Assembly: GCF_042680565.1 (NCBI RefSeq)
Contig: NZ_JBHUEJ010000016.1
Coordinates: 62,001 to 126,000, forward strand
Source of the DNA: Ottowia flava
GTDB taxonomy: Bacteria; Pseudomonadota; Gammaproteobacteria; Burkholderiales; Burkholderiaceae_C
Direction of reading: 5' to 3'
DNA length: 64,000 nucleotides
Part shown: in pieces, positions 17,471 through 24,467 of the stretch
Layout of the letters: each line of letters starts with the position of its first letter
Numbering within the stretch: the stretch's first letter is position 1
Made by a program: the position numbers and the translations under genes
The notes under the pieces: generated by a model
Told to the model about the DNA's origin: nothing
The model's input: only the letters and a program-made list of their open reading frames with translations
The model's database searches: none

Positions 17471-19381
17471 ATGCCAAGTACCCCGCACCCCGCCCACTTC
17501 ACCCCCCGCTGGCTTCTACGTTTGGCCTGGTGCCTGTGGGCAATGGCCCTGCTGTTTGCGGGCGCCGCACACGCGCAGGCCGGCCTCTGGACCGCCAGCG
17601 GCGACCTGGCGACGGCGCGCACCCGCCACACGGCCACGCTGCTGCCCAATGGCAAGGTGCTGGTCGCAGGGGGGGCCAACGCCAGCGGAGACCTCGTCCA
17701 GGCCGAACTGTACGACCCCGCCACCGGCACCTGGGCCCCAGCAGCCGGCATGCTGGCTGCGCGCAGCCAGCACACGGCCACGCTGCTGCCCAATGGCAAG
17801 GTACTCATGGCAGGGGGCTTTGGCGCCGGCACCCATGCCGAGTTGTACGATCCGGATGCCGACACCTGGACCGCCACCGGTAGCCTGACTCAAGTGCGCG
17901 TGGCCCATACCGCCACGCTGCTAGCCAATGGCAGCGTGCTGGTCGCAGGGGGCATCTCTAGCGCCAGCAGCAGCGCAGAAATCTACAACCCCGCCACCGG
18001 TACCTGGACGGCTACTGGCAGCCTGGGCCAGGGGCGCTTCTTTCACGCAGCCACGCTGCTGCCGGGCGGCAAGGTGCTGGTTGCCGGGGGTACGCCCAAT
18101 GGCGACCTCGGCCTCATCAGCGCCGAGCTATACGACCCCGTCAACGGCACATGGGCTACCACCGGCGCACTGGCCACGGGGCGTTACGGTCCCACGGCCA
18201 CGCTGCTGCTCAATGGCAAGGTGCTCCTTCTCGCAGGCAACGGGGCGGGGGCAACCTTCCTCAATGCCGCTGAACTGTACGACCCCGCCACCGGCACCTG
18301 GGAAGGCACCAGCGCGTTGCCCACCCCACGCTCATTCCACACCGCGAGCCTGCTACCTGGCGGCAAAGTACTGGTCGCATCGGGGCAGGTCGACCTTGTC
18401 CCGCCCACCAGCAGTGCGGTGGTGTACGACCCTGCCATCGGCACCTGGGCTGCCACCGGCGCGCTGGCCGAGGCGCGCAGCGAACATACGGCCACCGTGC
18501 TGCAAAGCGGCATGGTGCTTGCCGTCGGGGGGAACAACGGCGCCCCATACCTTGCCAGCACCGAGTTGTACCACCCCACCGCTCAGCCCACCCTGGCGCT
18601 GGCCGCCAGCGCCAACCCCAGCGTCCTGGGCGCCAGCGTCACCCTGACCGCCACGATGGGCAGCGCCAGCAGCCCCACGGGCACGGTGGCTTTCAGCGCG
18701 GACGGCGTGCCGTTGGCCTGCGCCGCCCCGCCCGCCATCAGTGGCAGCACGGCCACCTGCACCGTCAGCGGCCTGCTGGTGGGCGCGCACACCCTCACCG
18801 CCAGCTACGCGGGCGACGCCAGCAACTCTTCCGCCACGAGCTTCCCGCTGGCACACACCGTGGACAAGGCCAGTCTGGGCACAGGGCCCACGGGGGTCAC
18901 CGTCAGCGGCCCGCCCGGCTGCGTGGTTGGCAGCCTAGCACTGGCCGACGCCACCCCTGCCGACAACTTGCCCGCTAACGCCACCGCCCCGCTGGGCGTG
19001 CTGCGCTTCACCGCCACGGGCTGCGCGGGCGCCACGCTCACGATCACGGTGGACTACCCTGCAGGCAGCCTGACGGGCCTCACGCCCTACAAATTCGGCC
19101 CGGCCAGCGCAGGCGCCACGCCGAATTGGTTTGCCCACGGCGGCAAGACCGGCGACAGCGTGACCTACACCGTGACCGATAACGGCACGGGCGACAACCA
19201 GAGCGCGACCAGTGGCCCCAACGTGGGTGTGATCGAAGACCCCCACGCGATGCTGCTGTTGGCGCCGGCACCCGGCGGCGCGCAGGCGATTCCCACGCTC
19301 TCCGAGTGGGGGCTGGCGCTGCTGGCGGCAGTGCTGGGGATGCTGGGCGCGCGGGGCTGGCGCAGGCCGCTATCCCTTTGA
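17471..19381 (+). CDS. Kelch-repeat surface protein with IPTL-CTERM sorting signal
   Basis: The 636-residue protein has a signal peptide ending in AAHAQA (about residue 37), then seven Kelch-type repeats of about 46-50 residues up to about residue 370. Each has the pattern HTATLLPNGKVLVAGG followed by AELYDPATGTW. An Ig-like domain (about 375-465, TGTVAFSADGVPL) follows, then a Thr/Gly-rich domain. The C-terminus is IPTLSEWGLALLAAVLGMLG with a basic end, the IPTL-CTERM signal recognised by an exosortase-type enzyme (exosortase H by recollection), so it is probably surface-anchored or secreted. The ribosome-binding site lies inside a dispersed repeat. No exosortase gene is in the window. Confidence 0.85.
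   Translation: MPSTPHPAHFTPRWLLRLAWCLWAMALLFAGAAHAQAGLWTASGDLATARTRHTATLLPNGKVLVAGGANASGDLVQAELYDPATGTWAPAAGMLAARSQHTATLLPNGKVLMAGGFGAGTHAELYDPDADTWTATGSLTQVRVAHTATLLANGSVLVAGGISSASSSAEIYNPATGTWTATGSLGQGRFFHAATLLPGGKVLVAGGTPNGDLGLISAELYDPVNGTWATTGALATGRYGPTATLLLNGKVLLLAGNGAGATFLNAAELYDPATGTWEGTSALPTPRSFHTASLLPGGKVLVASGQVDLVPPTSSAVVYDPAIGTWAATGALAEARSEHTATVLQSGMVLAVGGNNGAPYLASTELYHPTAQPTLALAASANPSVLGASVTLTATMGSASSPTGTVAFSADGVPLACAAPPAISGSTATCTVSGLLVGAHTLTASYAGDASNSSATSFPLAHTVDKASLGTGPTGVTVSGPPGCVVGSLALADATPADNLPANATAPLGVLRFTATGCAGATLTITVDYPAGSLTGLTPYKFGPASAGATPNWFAHGGKTGDSVTYTVTDNGTGDNQSATSGPNVGVIEDPHAMLLLAPAPGGAQAIPTLSEWGLALLAAVLGMLGARGWRRPLSL
17588..18590 (+). repeat. Internal tandem repeats of the Kelch gene
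   Basis: Seven in-frame units of about 140-150 bp; segments such as ACGGCCACGCTGCTGCCCAA recur almost unchanged in the first units (near 17630 and 17772). They encode the propeller blades. High DNA similarity between units 1 and 2 suggests recent unit duplication or gene conversion. Confidence 0.7.
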
Positions 19382-19892
19382 AGGTATGGCCAGCGTGGCG
19401 CAAACTCGCGCTCAATGAACTGCATGACCGCTCCACGCGTCCACAGCGCGAACTCCATCTTCAGCTGTTCGTGCCTGAATCGTCCTGAATCGCCTTGGTT
19501 TACCTGCACACCTTTGAGTCAGTGTCTGGAATCAGTCATCGCGGACATTGGCCGAGGAGCTCTGAATGTCCCAAGTCAGCCTTCAGCAGTAGTTAGAGGA
19601 AACTGTACAGATACCACTTGGTGACCCAAAGCGGTTTCGCAGATGGCAATGGTGTGCCCTCCGTCAAAACACCGACAACTCCGCCCTCGCCTACTGTTTC
19701 TCGCACGCTGGCGACCCAACAGCCAGGCGAGCCGGTAGGGCGACTCAGCAACGGCTCGCCACTAACGCAGCTTTCGCACCGCAGATAGGTGCGGAGTTCG
19801 ATATCACCCGCAGCACAAGACAAGCCGAGGCATGCGCGGAATGATGGATGCTGTGCTGCGGGCGCAAGAGCGCCAACGCCTCGCGGAAGCTT
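19382..19892. other. Region with no supported gene
   Basis: About 510 bp between the Kelch gene and the repeat downstream of the ferredoxin gene. Several short open frames exist on both strands, the longest 76 codons on the minus strand at 19593-19823. None has a recognisable motif, a good ribosome-binding site or a coding-like composition. Base composition is somewhat lower in GC than the flanking genes, as in decayed or acquired DNA. Confidence 0.5.
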
Positions 19893-19950
19893 TTCGATTA
19901 AAAACAGCCTTAGCGCTCGCCCGAAAAGCGCGAGAAGCTATGCTTTTTGA
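19893..19950 (-). repeat. Dispersed repeat copy after the ferredoxin gene
   Basis: On the minus strand it reads CATAGCTTCTCGCGCTTTTC then GGGCGAGCGCTAAGGC and ends GTTTTTAATCG. It begins 5 bp after the ferredoxin stop codon and carries the AT-rich end away from the gene. Confidence 0.65.
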
Positions 19951-19954
19951 AGAC

Positions 19955-20275
19955 TCAAGTCTGAATCTGCAGCCACACCCGCCCGCCCTCAACCTTCACC
20001 GGATAGCTCTTTATCGCATCCACGCAGGGCTCCAGCGTGGGTTCGCCGGTGCGGATGTCGAAGCGGCCCTGGTGAAACGGGCACTCGATCTCGTGGCCTT
20101 CCAGGAAGCCGTCGCACAGTCGCGCGTAGCCGTGCGAGCAGATGTTGTCGGTGGCGAAGACTTCGCCCGCCTCGGTCTTGTACAGCGCGATATCGCGCCC
20201 CTCGGCGCCCACGCCGATGGCGGCGCCTTCGAACAGGTCGCCTTCGGCGGCGACATCGGTCCAGTCTGTGCTCAT
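19955..20275 (-). CDS. Rieske-type ferredoxin of an aromatic oxygenase (NagAb-like)
   Basis: This 106-residue protein carries electrons to a Rieske oxygenase. The cluster ligands are visible: C46 and H48 in NICSHGYARL, and C65 and H68 in IECPFHQGRFD, followed by the usual IKSYPVKVEGGRVW end. By recollection it resembles NagAb/NahAb ferredoxins of naphthalene and salicylate oxygenases. It is the last gene of the operon with the oxygenase subunits at 21630-23413, 18 bp after the Bug receptor gene. No ferredoxin reductase gene is present in the window, so one must come from elsewhere. Confidence 0.9.
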   Translation of the reverse strand: MSTDWTDVAAEGDLFEGAAIGVGAEGRDIALYKTEAGEVFATDNICSHGYARLCDGFLEGHEIECPFHQGRFDIRTGEPTLEPCVDAIKSYPVKVEGGRVWLQIQT

Positions 20276-20293
20276 GGGGTTCCGTGCGTCAGC

Positions 20294-21265
20294 TCAATCG
20301 GGTTTCAGGCCAGCGCGCTCAATAACGGGGCGCCAGCGCGTGCGCTCTTCCTGCATGAACTTGCCCAGCTCGGCAGGCGAGCTGCCGATGGCGTCGAAGT
20401 AGGTCGCACGCAGCTTCTCGGCGGTGGCTGGCTCCTTGAGGATCGCCGCCAGCGACTGGCTCATTCGCTGCACGATGGCGACGGGCGTGCCCGCGGGCGC
20501 CATGTAGGCGAACCAGGGCGCAGCCTGAATATCGGGCAGGCCAGACTCCTTCAGCGTGGGCACGTCGGGCAGCAGCAGCGAGCGCTTGTTCGAAGTGATG
20601 GCGAGCGCCTTGAGCTTTCCCGCCTTGACCTGCGGCATGATCGCCACCGCCGGTAAACAGGCGAAGTGCACGTCGCCCTGCAGCATGGCCGTGACGGCCT
20701 GGCCGGACGAAGCGAACGGAATGTGCACGGCGAAGGACCGGGTCTTCAGCTTGATCAGCTCAACGCCCAGATGAGAGATGGAGCCGTTGCCAGTGGAAGC
20801 GAAGTTGAACTTGCCCGGCTGCTTGCGCAGAGCTTCCAACCAGCCCTTGACCGAATCCACGCCCATCGAAGGGGCGACCGCGCACACGTTCGGGTTGCTG
20901 GCGGCCAGCGACACCGGCGTGAGGTCCTTGAACGGGTCGTAGGGCAGGCTCTTGTAAAGGATTGTGTTGTAGACCAATGGAGCGTTGACCGACAACAGAA
21001 AGATATGGCCATCGCCCGCGGCTTTCGCCACGTAGTCGGTGCCGCTGTTGCCGCCCGCACCAGGGCGGTTTTCGACAATGAAGCTCTGTCCCAGCGTGGC
21101 GCTCAGCCGGTCACCCAGCAGGCGTGCCAGGAGGTCGGGCGACGAGCCCGCGGCGAAGGGCACCACCACGCGCACCGGCCGCTGCGGCCATTCCTGCGCC
21201 TGAGCGGTGAGGTTGGCCATGGCGGCGGCGCCCAGCGCTACTGCCCACAGTTTCAAAGCATTCAT
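20294..21265 (-). CDS. Bug-family tripartite tricarboxylate transporter receptor
   Basis: Bug proteins are periplasmic solute receptors that bind carboxylates, often aromatic acids, for TctAB-type uptake or signalling. The 323-residue product has a signal peptide (WAVALGAAAMANLTAQAQ) and the family pattern WPQRPVRVVVPFAAGSSPD, VENRPGAGGNSGTDYVAKA and LPDVPTLKESGLPD. Its ATG overlaps the TGA of the preceding chorismate-mutase-like gene (ATGA), so it is translated with the oxygenase operon and may bind that pathway's substrate. No membrane TctA/TctB genes are nearby, as is common for these receptors. Confidence 0.88.
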   Translation of the reverse strand: MNALKLWAVALGAAAMANLTAQAQEWPQRPVRVVVPFAAGSSPDLLARLLGDRLSATLGQSFIVENRPGAGGNSGTDYVAKAAGDGHIFLLSVNAPLVYNTILYKSLPYDPFKDLTPVSLAASNPNVCAVAPSMGVDSVKGWLEALRKQPGKFNFASTGNGSISHLGVELIKLKTRSFAVHIPFASSGQAVTAMLQGDVHFACLPAVAIMPQVKAGKLKALAITSNKRSLLLPDVPTLKESGLPDIQAAPWFAYMAPAGTPVAIVQRMSQSLAAILKEPATAEKLRATYFDAIGSSPAELGKFMQEERTRWRPVIERAGLKPD

Positions 21266-21633
21266 TTTGATTCCTCCGGCGGCACATCTTCCATGGCCGC
21301 AAAGTCCTGCTGTTCGCGCGCGATGAACCCGGCCACCAGCGCGCGGTATGCGGCTTCCACTACTTCAGGATAGGCACCGCTGGCTTCCGCCAGCGCGCGC
21401 ACCTTGTCAAACACCTCCTGCTGGCGTGCGGGGGCGGATACCTGGAACGAATCCCGCTTGAAGCGGGCGGCGTCCTTCACGTAACGCCCGCGTTCGGCCA
21501 GCAGCGCGACGATCTGGCAGTCCAGCGCGTCGATGCGTTCGCGCACCTCTTGCAGGCTGGCCGCGAGCGGCACATAGGCCGGATCGGTAAAGCGGCGCAA
21601 CGGCCCGCCGTACGCATCGGGTTCCTGGTTCAT
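21262..21633 (-). CDS. AroQ-class chorismate mutase / PchB-like isochorismate pyruvate-lyase family protein
   Basis: The 123-residue all-helical protein fits the AroQ fold. The N-terminal helix reads SLQEVRERIDALDCQIVALL, then AERGRYVKDAARFK and a last helix GFIAREQQDF. Compared with remembered PchB, Arg31, Arg48 and Lys59 match the key residues Arg14, Arg31 and Lys42, while Glu107 replaces Gln90. PchB makes salicylate from isochorismate. The gene is coupled by 4-bp overlaps on both sides inside an operon for a NagGH-like oxygenase, so a salicylate-related role is attractive. A plain chorismate mutase, or action on another aromatic carboxylate, remains possible. Confidence 0.75.
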   Translation of the reverse strand: MNQEPDAYGGPLRRFTDPAYVPLAASLQEVRERIDALDCQIVALLAERGRYVKDAARFKRDSFQVSAPARQQEVFDKVRALAEASGAYPEVVEAAYRALVAGFIAREQQDFAAMEDVPPEESK

Positions 21634-22106
21634 ATCGGGTAAATGATGGAGTTGGGGATCATCTCGCTGTCGTAGACGACCAGGCGCTGGGCAAACTTCA
21701 GGCCGCTGGGCGTGGACACGACGCGGTCGAGGTAGCGGCCGACGTTGAAGACTTCGCTCAGCCCGTTCAGCTTGGTGCGGAACACGGCGTAGTTGCTTTC
21801 GCAGCGGATGCCGTCGTCGCCCACGCTGCGAACCACCGGCGCGCCGACGACGTGGCGCTGGTAGTACGGGTCGTGGAACAGGGTTTCCTGGATGCCGTAG
21901 ACGCGGTCGCGCAGGCTGGGTTTACCGTCAAACGCCAGGGTGCAGAGCGGAAAGCCGCGCTCATGGTTTTCGCGCGGTTGCAGCTTGTAGACGCCGTCTT
22001 CGGTGAAGAAGTCGGGCCACAGCGACCAGTCTCCTGAATCGACCGCCGCCGCGTAGTCGGCCTGCAACTGGACGAGCGCCTGCCAGGTGTCGAAGTCGAG
22101 CTTCAT
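21630..22106 (-). CDS. Aromatic ring-hydroxylating oxygenase small subunit (NagH-like)
   Basis: The 158-residue protein is the beta subunit, a cone-fold structural partner of the catalytic alpha subunit. Family blocks are YKLQPRENHERGFPLCTL, RDRVYGIQETLFHDPYYQRH and the terminal VYDSEMIPNSIIYPI. These closely match remembered NagH of salicylate 5-hydroxylase. The ATG at 22106 overlaps the TGA of the alpha gene by 4 bp, and its own TGA overlaps the start of the chorismate-mutase-like gene. The frame is open further upstream, but the overlap and homology fix this start. Confidence 0.9.
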   Translation of the reverse strand: MKLDFDTWQALVQLQADYAAAVDSGDWSLWPDFFTEDGVYKLQPRENHERGFPLCTLAFDGKPSLRDRVYGIQETLFHDPYYQRHVVGAPVVRSVGDDGIRCESNYAVFRTKLNGLSEVFNVGRYLDRVVSTPSGLKFAQRLVVYDSEMIPNSIIYPI

Positions 22107-23413
22107 GCGCTGGCCTCCGCGACCGATCCTGGTGCTGCTGAGGGTTCGGGCGCCTCCATGATTTTTCGCCAGTACTCGTACATGCCGCGGATAAGGGTCT
22201 CGGTCACCATGTGATCGGTCTCTTCCACCCCGCGGCCGCCCAGCTCGGCCAGTGCGCGGTGCTGGGGCTTCTGCTGAAAGCCGCATTGCGACAGCTCGAT
22301 CGCCTCGCCGTCGTCGGCGCTGACGAAGCCCGCCGGGCCGAACAGGTTGGCTTGGCGCAGGCGGCGCGCGGTCATCTCAGGCGTGTCGTCGCCGTAGCCG
22401 AAGTGCGTCCAGACGAAGTCGAAGTTGCCGTGGCCATCCGGCTGGATGTGGCGCGTGGACACGCTGTTGACCTGCTGCTGGAAGATCACGCTGGGGAAGA
22501 TGGTGGTCATGACCGCCGTGGGTTCGCCCCACCAGGGCTCGTGCACGATGTCGAGGAAGCGCTTGTCCTCCAGCTCCATGGTCGACTTGAAGCTGGACAC
22601 CTTCGACACGTCCGACTGCGTGCCCGCGTTGCCGCGCGTGGAGATCATGGCGGCGTGGCGGTGGTGCGCGTCCATCTTCAGCGCCGATTTGTTGTCGGCG
22701 CGCCAAAGGCCAAAGGTGACGAACCAAGTGTGCAGCAGGCCCGGGTGGTACGGGTCCTTGATGTTCTCCTGCATCAGCTTCCAGTTGCCGGGGATGCGCT
22801 GGCGGTTGTAGCCCAGGATCTTCAGCTCGCGGCCGTCGAACATGCGGTCGAAGTACGCGAGGATGGTCGGGCCGAGGTAGTCCTCCAGCGACTCGACGCC
22901 GTGGTCAAAGCTGGCAAACACGACTCCGCCGCGGCTGGCCACCTTGAGCTTGGTCAGTCCGTGGTCCTTGGGGTTGAAGTCGCTGGGCATGCCGCCCTTC
23001 ACCTGGCCATCCTGGCGCACGCCGCGGCGCAGCGGCACGCCTTGCAGGTCGCCGCTCAGCGTGTAGCTCCACTGGTGGTACGGGCAGACGAATTCCTTTC
23101 GGTTGCCGTGGCGCGCGCGGCAGAACTGCATGCCGCGGTGCGCGCACACGTTCTCGAAGCAGTGCAGCGTGCCGTCGGCAGCGCGGCTCAGGATGACGGA
23201 GCGTTCGCCAACCACGGTGCGCTTGAAGTCGCCCGGGTTGGGCACCTCGGCCTCCAGGCCGACGTAGCACCAATGGCCGTTGTAGAACAGGCGCTCCATC
23301 TCTTTTTGATGCAGCTGCGCGTCGGTGTAGACGGCAAACGGGATGCGGCTGGTGTCGCCCGCTTCCCAGTGCACGGGGTGTTCGGCCCGCTCGGGCGCGT
23401 TTGTGGGGGTCAT
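22103..23413 (-). CDS. Aromatic ring-hydroxylating oxygenase large subunit (NagG-like salicylate 5-hydroxylase)
   Basis: The 436-residue alpha subunit holds a Rieske centre (C90, H92, C110, H113 in ENVCAHRGMQFC and VCPYHQWSY) and a mononuclear iron site (D220, H223, H228 in IKDPYHPGLLHTW). Long stretches such as NPGDFKRTVVGERSVILSRA, LFYNGHWCYVGLEAEVPNPG and NLFGPAGFVSADDGEAIE match remembered NagG, which hydroxylates salicylate to gentisate. The substrate here is therefore probably salicylate or a close ortho-substituted benzoate. It is the first gene of the operon. The ATG at 23413 gives the usual N-terminus. A NagR-like regulator is divergent. Confidence 0.9.
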   Translation of the reverse strand: MTPTNAPERAEHPVHWEAGDTSRIPFAVYTDAQLHQKEMERLFYNGHWCYVGLEAEVPNPGDFKRTVVGERSVILSRAADGTLHCFENVCAHRGMQFCRARHGNRKEFVCPYHQWSYTLSGDLQGVPLRRGVRQDGQVKGGMPSDFNPKDHGLTKLKVASRGGVVFASFDHGVESLEDYLGPTILAYFDRMFDGRELKILGYNRQRIPGNWKLMQENIKDPYHPGLLHTWFVTFGLWRADNKSALKMDAHHRHAAMISTRGNAGTQSDVSKVSSFKSTMELEDKRFLDIVHEPWWGEPTAVMTTIFPSVIFQQQVNSVSTRHIQPDGHGNFDFVWTHFGYGDDTPEMTARRLRQANLFGPAGFVSADDGEAIELSQCGFQQKPQHRALAELGGRGVEETDHMVTETLIRGMYEYWRKIMEAPEPSAAPGSVAEASA

Positions 23414-23501
23414 GCAGTCTCCTCGGCCTCTGGGGGCCATGTGTCCGAACATGATGCAGATCAAGCCATCATTCAGCAAGGCAAGCACCGTGATAATCGG
23501 C

Positions 23502-23516
23502 ATTCACTTGGTGAAT
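23502..23516. promoter_or_regulatory. Candidate LysR-type operator ATTCAC-TTG-GTGAAT
   Basis: A perfect 6-bp inverted repeat with a 3-bp centre lies in the 107-bp gap between the oxygenase operon and the divergent LysR gene. It fits the T-N11-A rule and resembles the NahR/NagR box (ATTCAC half-site) as I remember it. It ends 4 bp before the ATG of the regulator, so binding there could repress the regulator's own expression. Confidence 0.6.
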
Positions 23517-23520
23517 ACCC

Positions 23521-24456
23521 ATGACGGATCTGGCGCGCATCGACCTGAACCTGCTGCTGGTGCTGCACCGGCTGCTGCAACTGCGCCACGTGTCGCGCGC
23601 AGCCGAGGCGCTGGGGCTGACGCAGCCGGCTGTCAGCAACGCGCTGCGGCGCCTGCGCCGCCTGCTGGGCGACGAACTGCTGGTGCGCACGCCCGCGGGC
23701 ATGCAGCCTACGCCCTACGCGCTGTCGTTGGCCGAACCCCTGGCGCACGCGCTGGCCACGCTGGAAGACGCGCTCAGCCAGCGCGCCGCCTTCTCGCCCG
23801 CCAGCAGCACGCGCGTGTTCACGCTAGCGATGTCGGACGTGGGCGAGATCTATTTCCTGCCGGTGCTGGTGCCCGCGCTGGCGCAGGACGCGCCCGGGGT
23901 CACGCTGCGCACCGTCACCCTGCGCGAGCCCGAGTTGCCCGAGGCGCTGGCCAGCGGCGCCATCGACCTGGCGCTGGGTTCGCTGCCGCAGCTGCGCGCG
24001 GGCTTCTACCAGCAGGCGCTGTTTCGCCAGGCCTATGTGTGCCTGATGCGCGCCGGGCACCCTGCGGCACAACAGCCGCTCGGCCGTGCGGCGTTCCAGG
24101 CCTTTGACCATGTGCGGGTCGAGGCGCCGGGCACCGGCCATGCGCAGGTCGAGGAGCACCTGGCGCGGCTGGACCTGCGGCGGCGCGTGCGCCTGACGGT
24201 GCCGGACTTCGTCGCCCTGGGCCATGTGCTGGCCAGCACCGACCTGGTCGCCACCGTGCCCGAGCGCTTTGCCGAACGCGTGTGTGCGCCGCTCGGCCTG
24301 CTGGCGCGGCCGCTGCCGGTGCGGGCGCTGGTGTCGGCCATCCACCAGTTCTGGCACGCGGGCATGCACGGCGACGCCGGGCACCAGTGGCTGCGTGCGC
24401 GCATCGCCGCGCTGTTCGGCGACGGCCACGCCAGCGCGCCCGCGCCCCATCCCTGA
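23521..24456 (+). CDS. LysR-family regulator, NagR/NahR/DntR-like
   Basis: The 311-residue activator has the helix-turn-helix HVSRAAEALGLTQPAVSNAL and the effector-domain block TRVFTLAMSDVGEIYFLPVL, which strongly recalls NahR, NagR and DntR, regulators that respond to salicylate-type ligands. The C-terminal IHQFWHAGMHGDAGHQWLR also fits. It is divergent from the oxygenase operon, with a palindromic candidate operator between them, so it probably controls that operon. The ATG at 23521 has no clear Shine-Dalgarno sequence. Its stop codon overlaps the -10-like box of tgt. Confidence 0.88.
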   Translation: MTDLARIDLNLLLVLHRLLQLRHVSRAAEALGLTQPAVSNALRRLRRLLGDELLVRTPAGMQPTPYALSLAEPLAHALATLEDALSQRAAFSPASSTRVFTLAMSDVGEIYFLPVLVPALAQDAPGVTLRTVTLREPELPEALASGAIDLALGSLPQLRAGFYQQALFRQAYVCLMRAGHPAAQQPLGRAAFQAFDHVRVEAPGTGHAQVEEHLARLDLRRRVRLTVPDFVALGHVLASTDLVATVPERFAERVCAPLGLLARPLPVRALVSAIHQFWHAGMHGDAGHQWLRARIAALFGDGHASAPAPHP

Positions 24457-24467
24457 CAATCTCGCCC

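Noticed and set aside
17588..18590. Regularly spaced repeats that could suggest a CRISPR array.
   Set aside because: Units are about 140-150 bp, in frame, and encode Kelch blades; there are no short identical repeats with unique spacers.
19593..19823. 76-codon minus-strand open frame.
   Set aside because: No motif, no ribosome-binding site, and composition like non-coding DNA.
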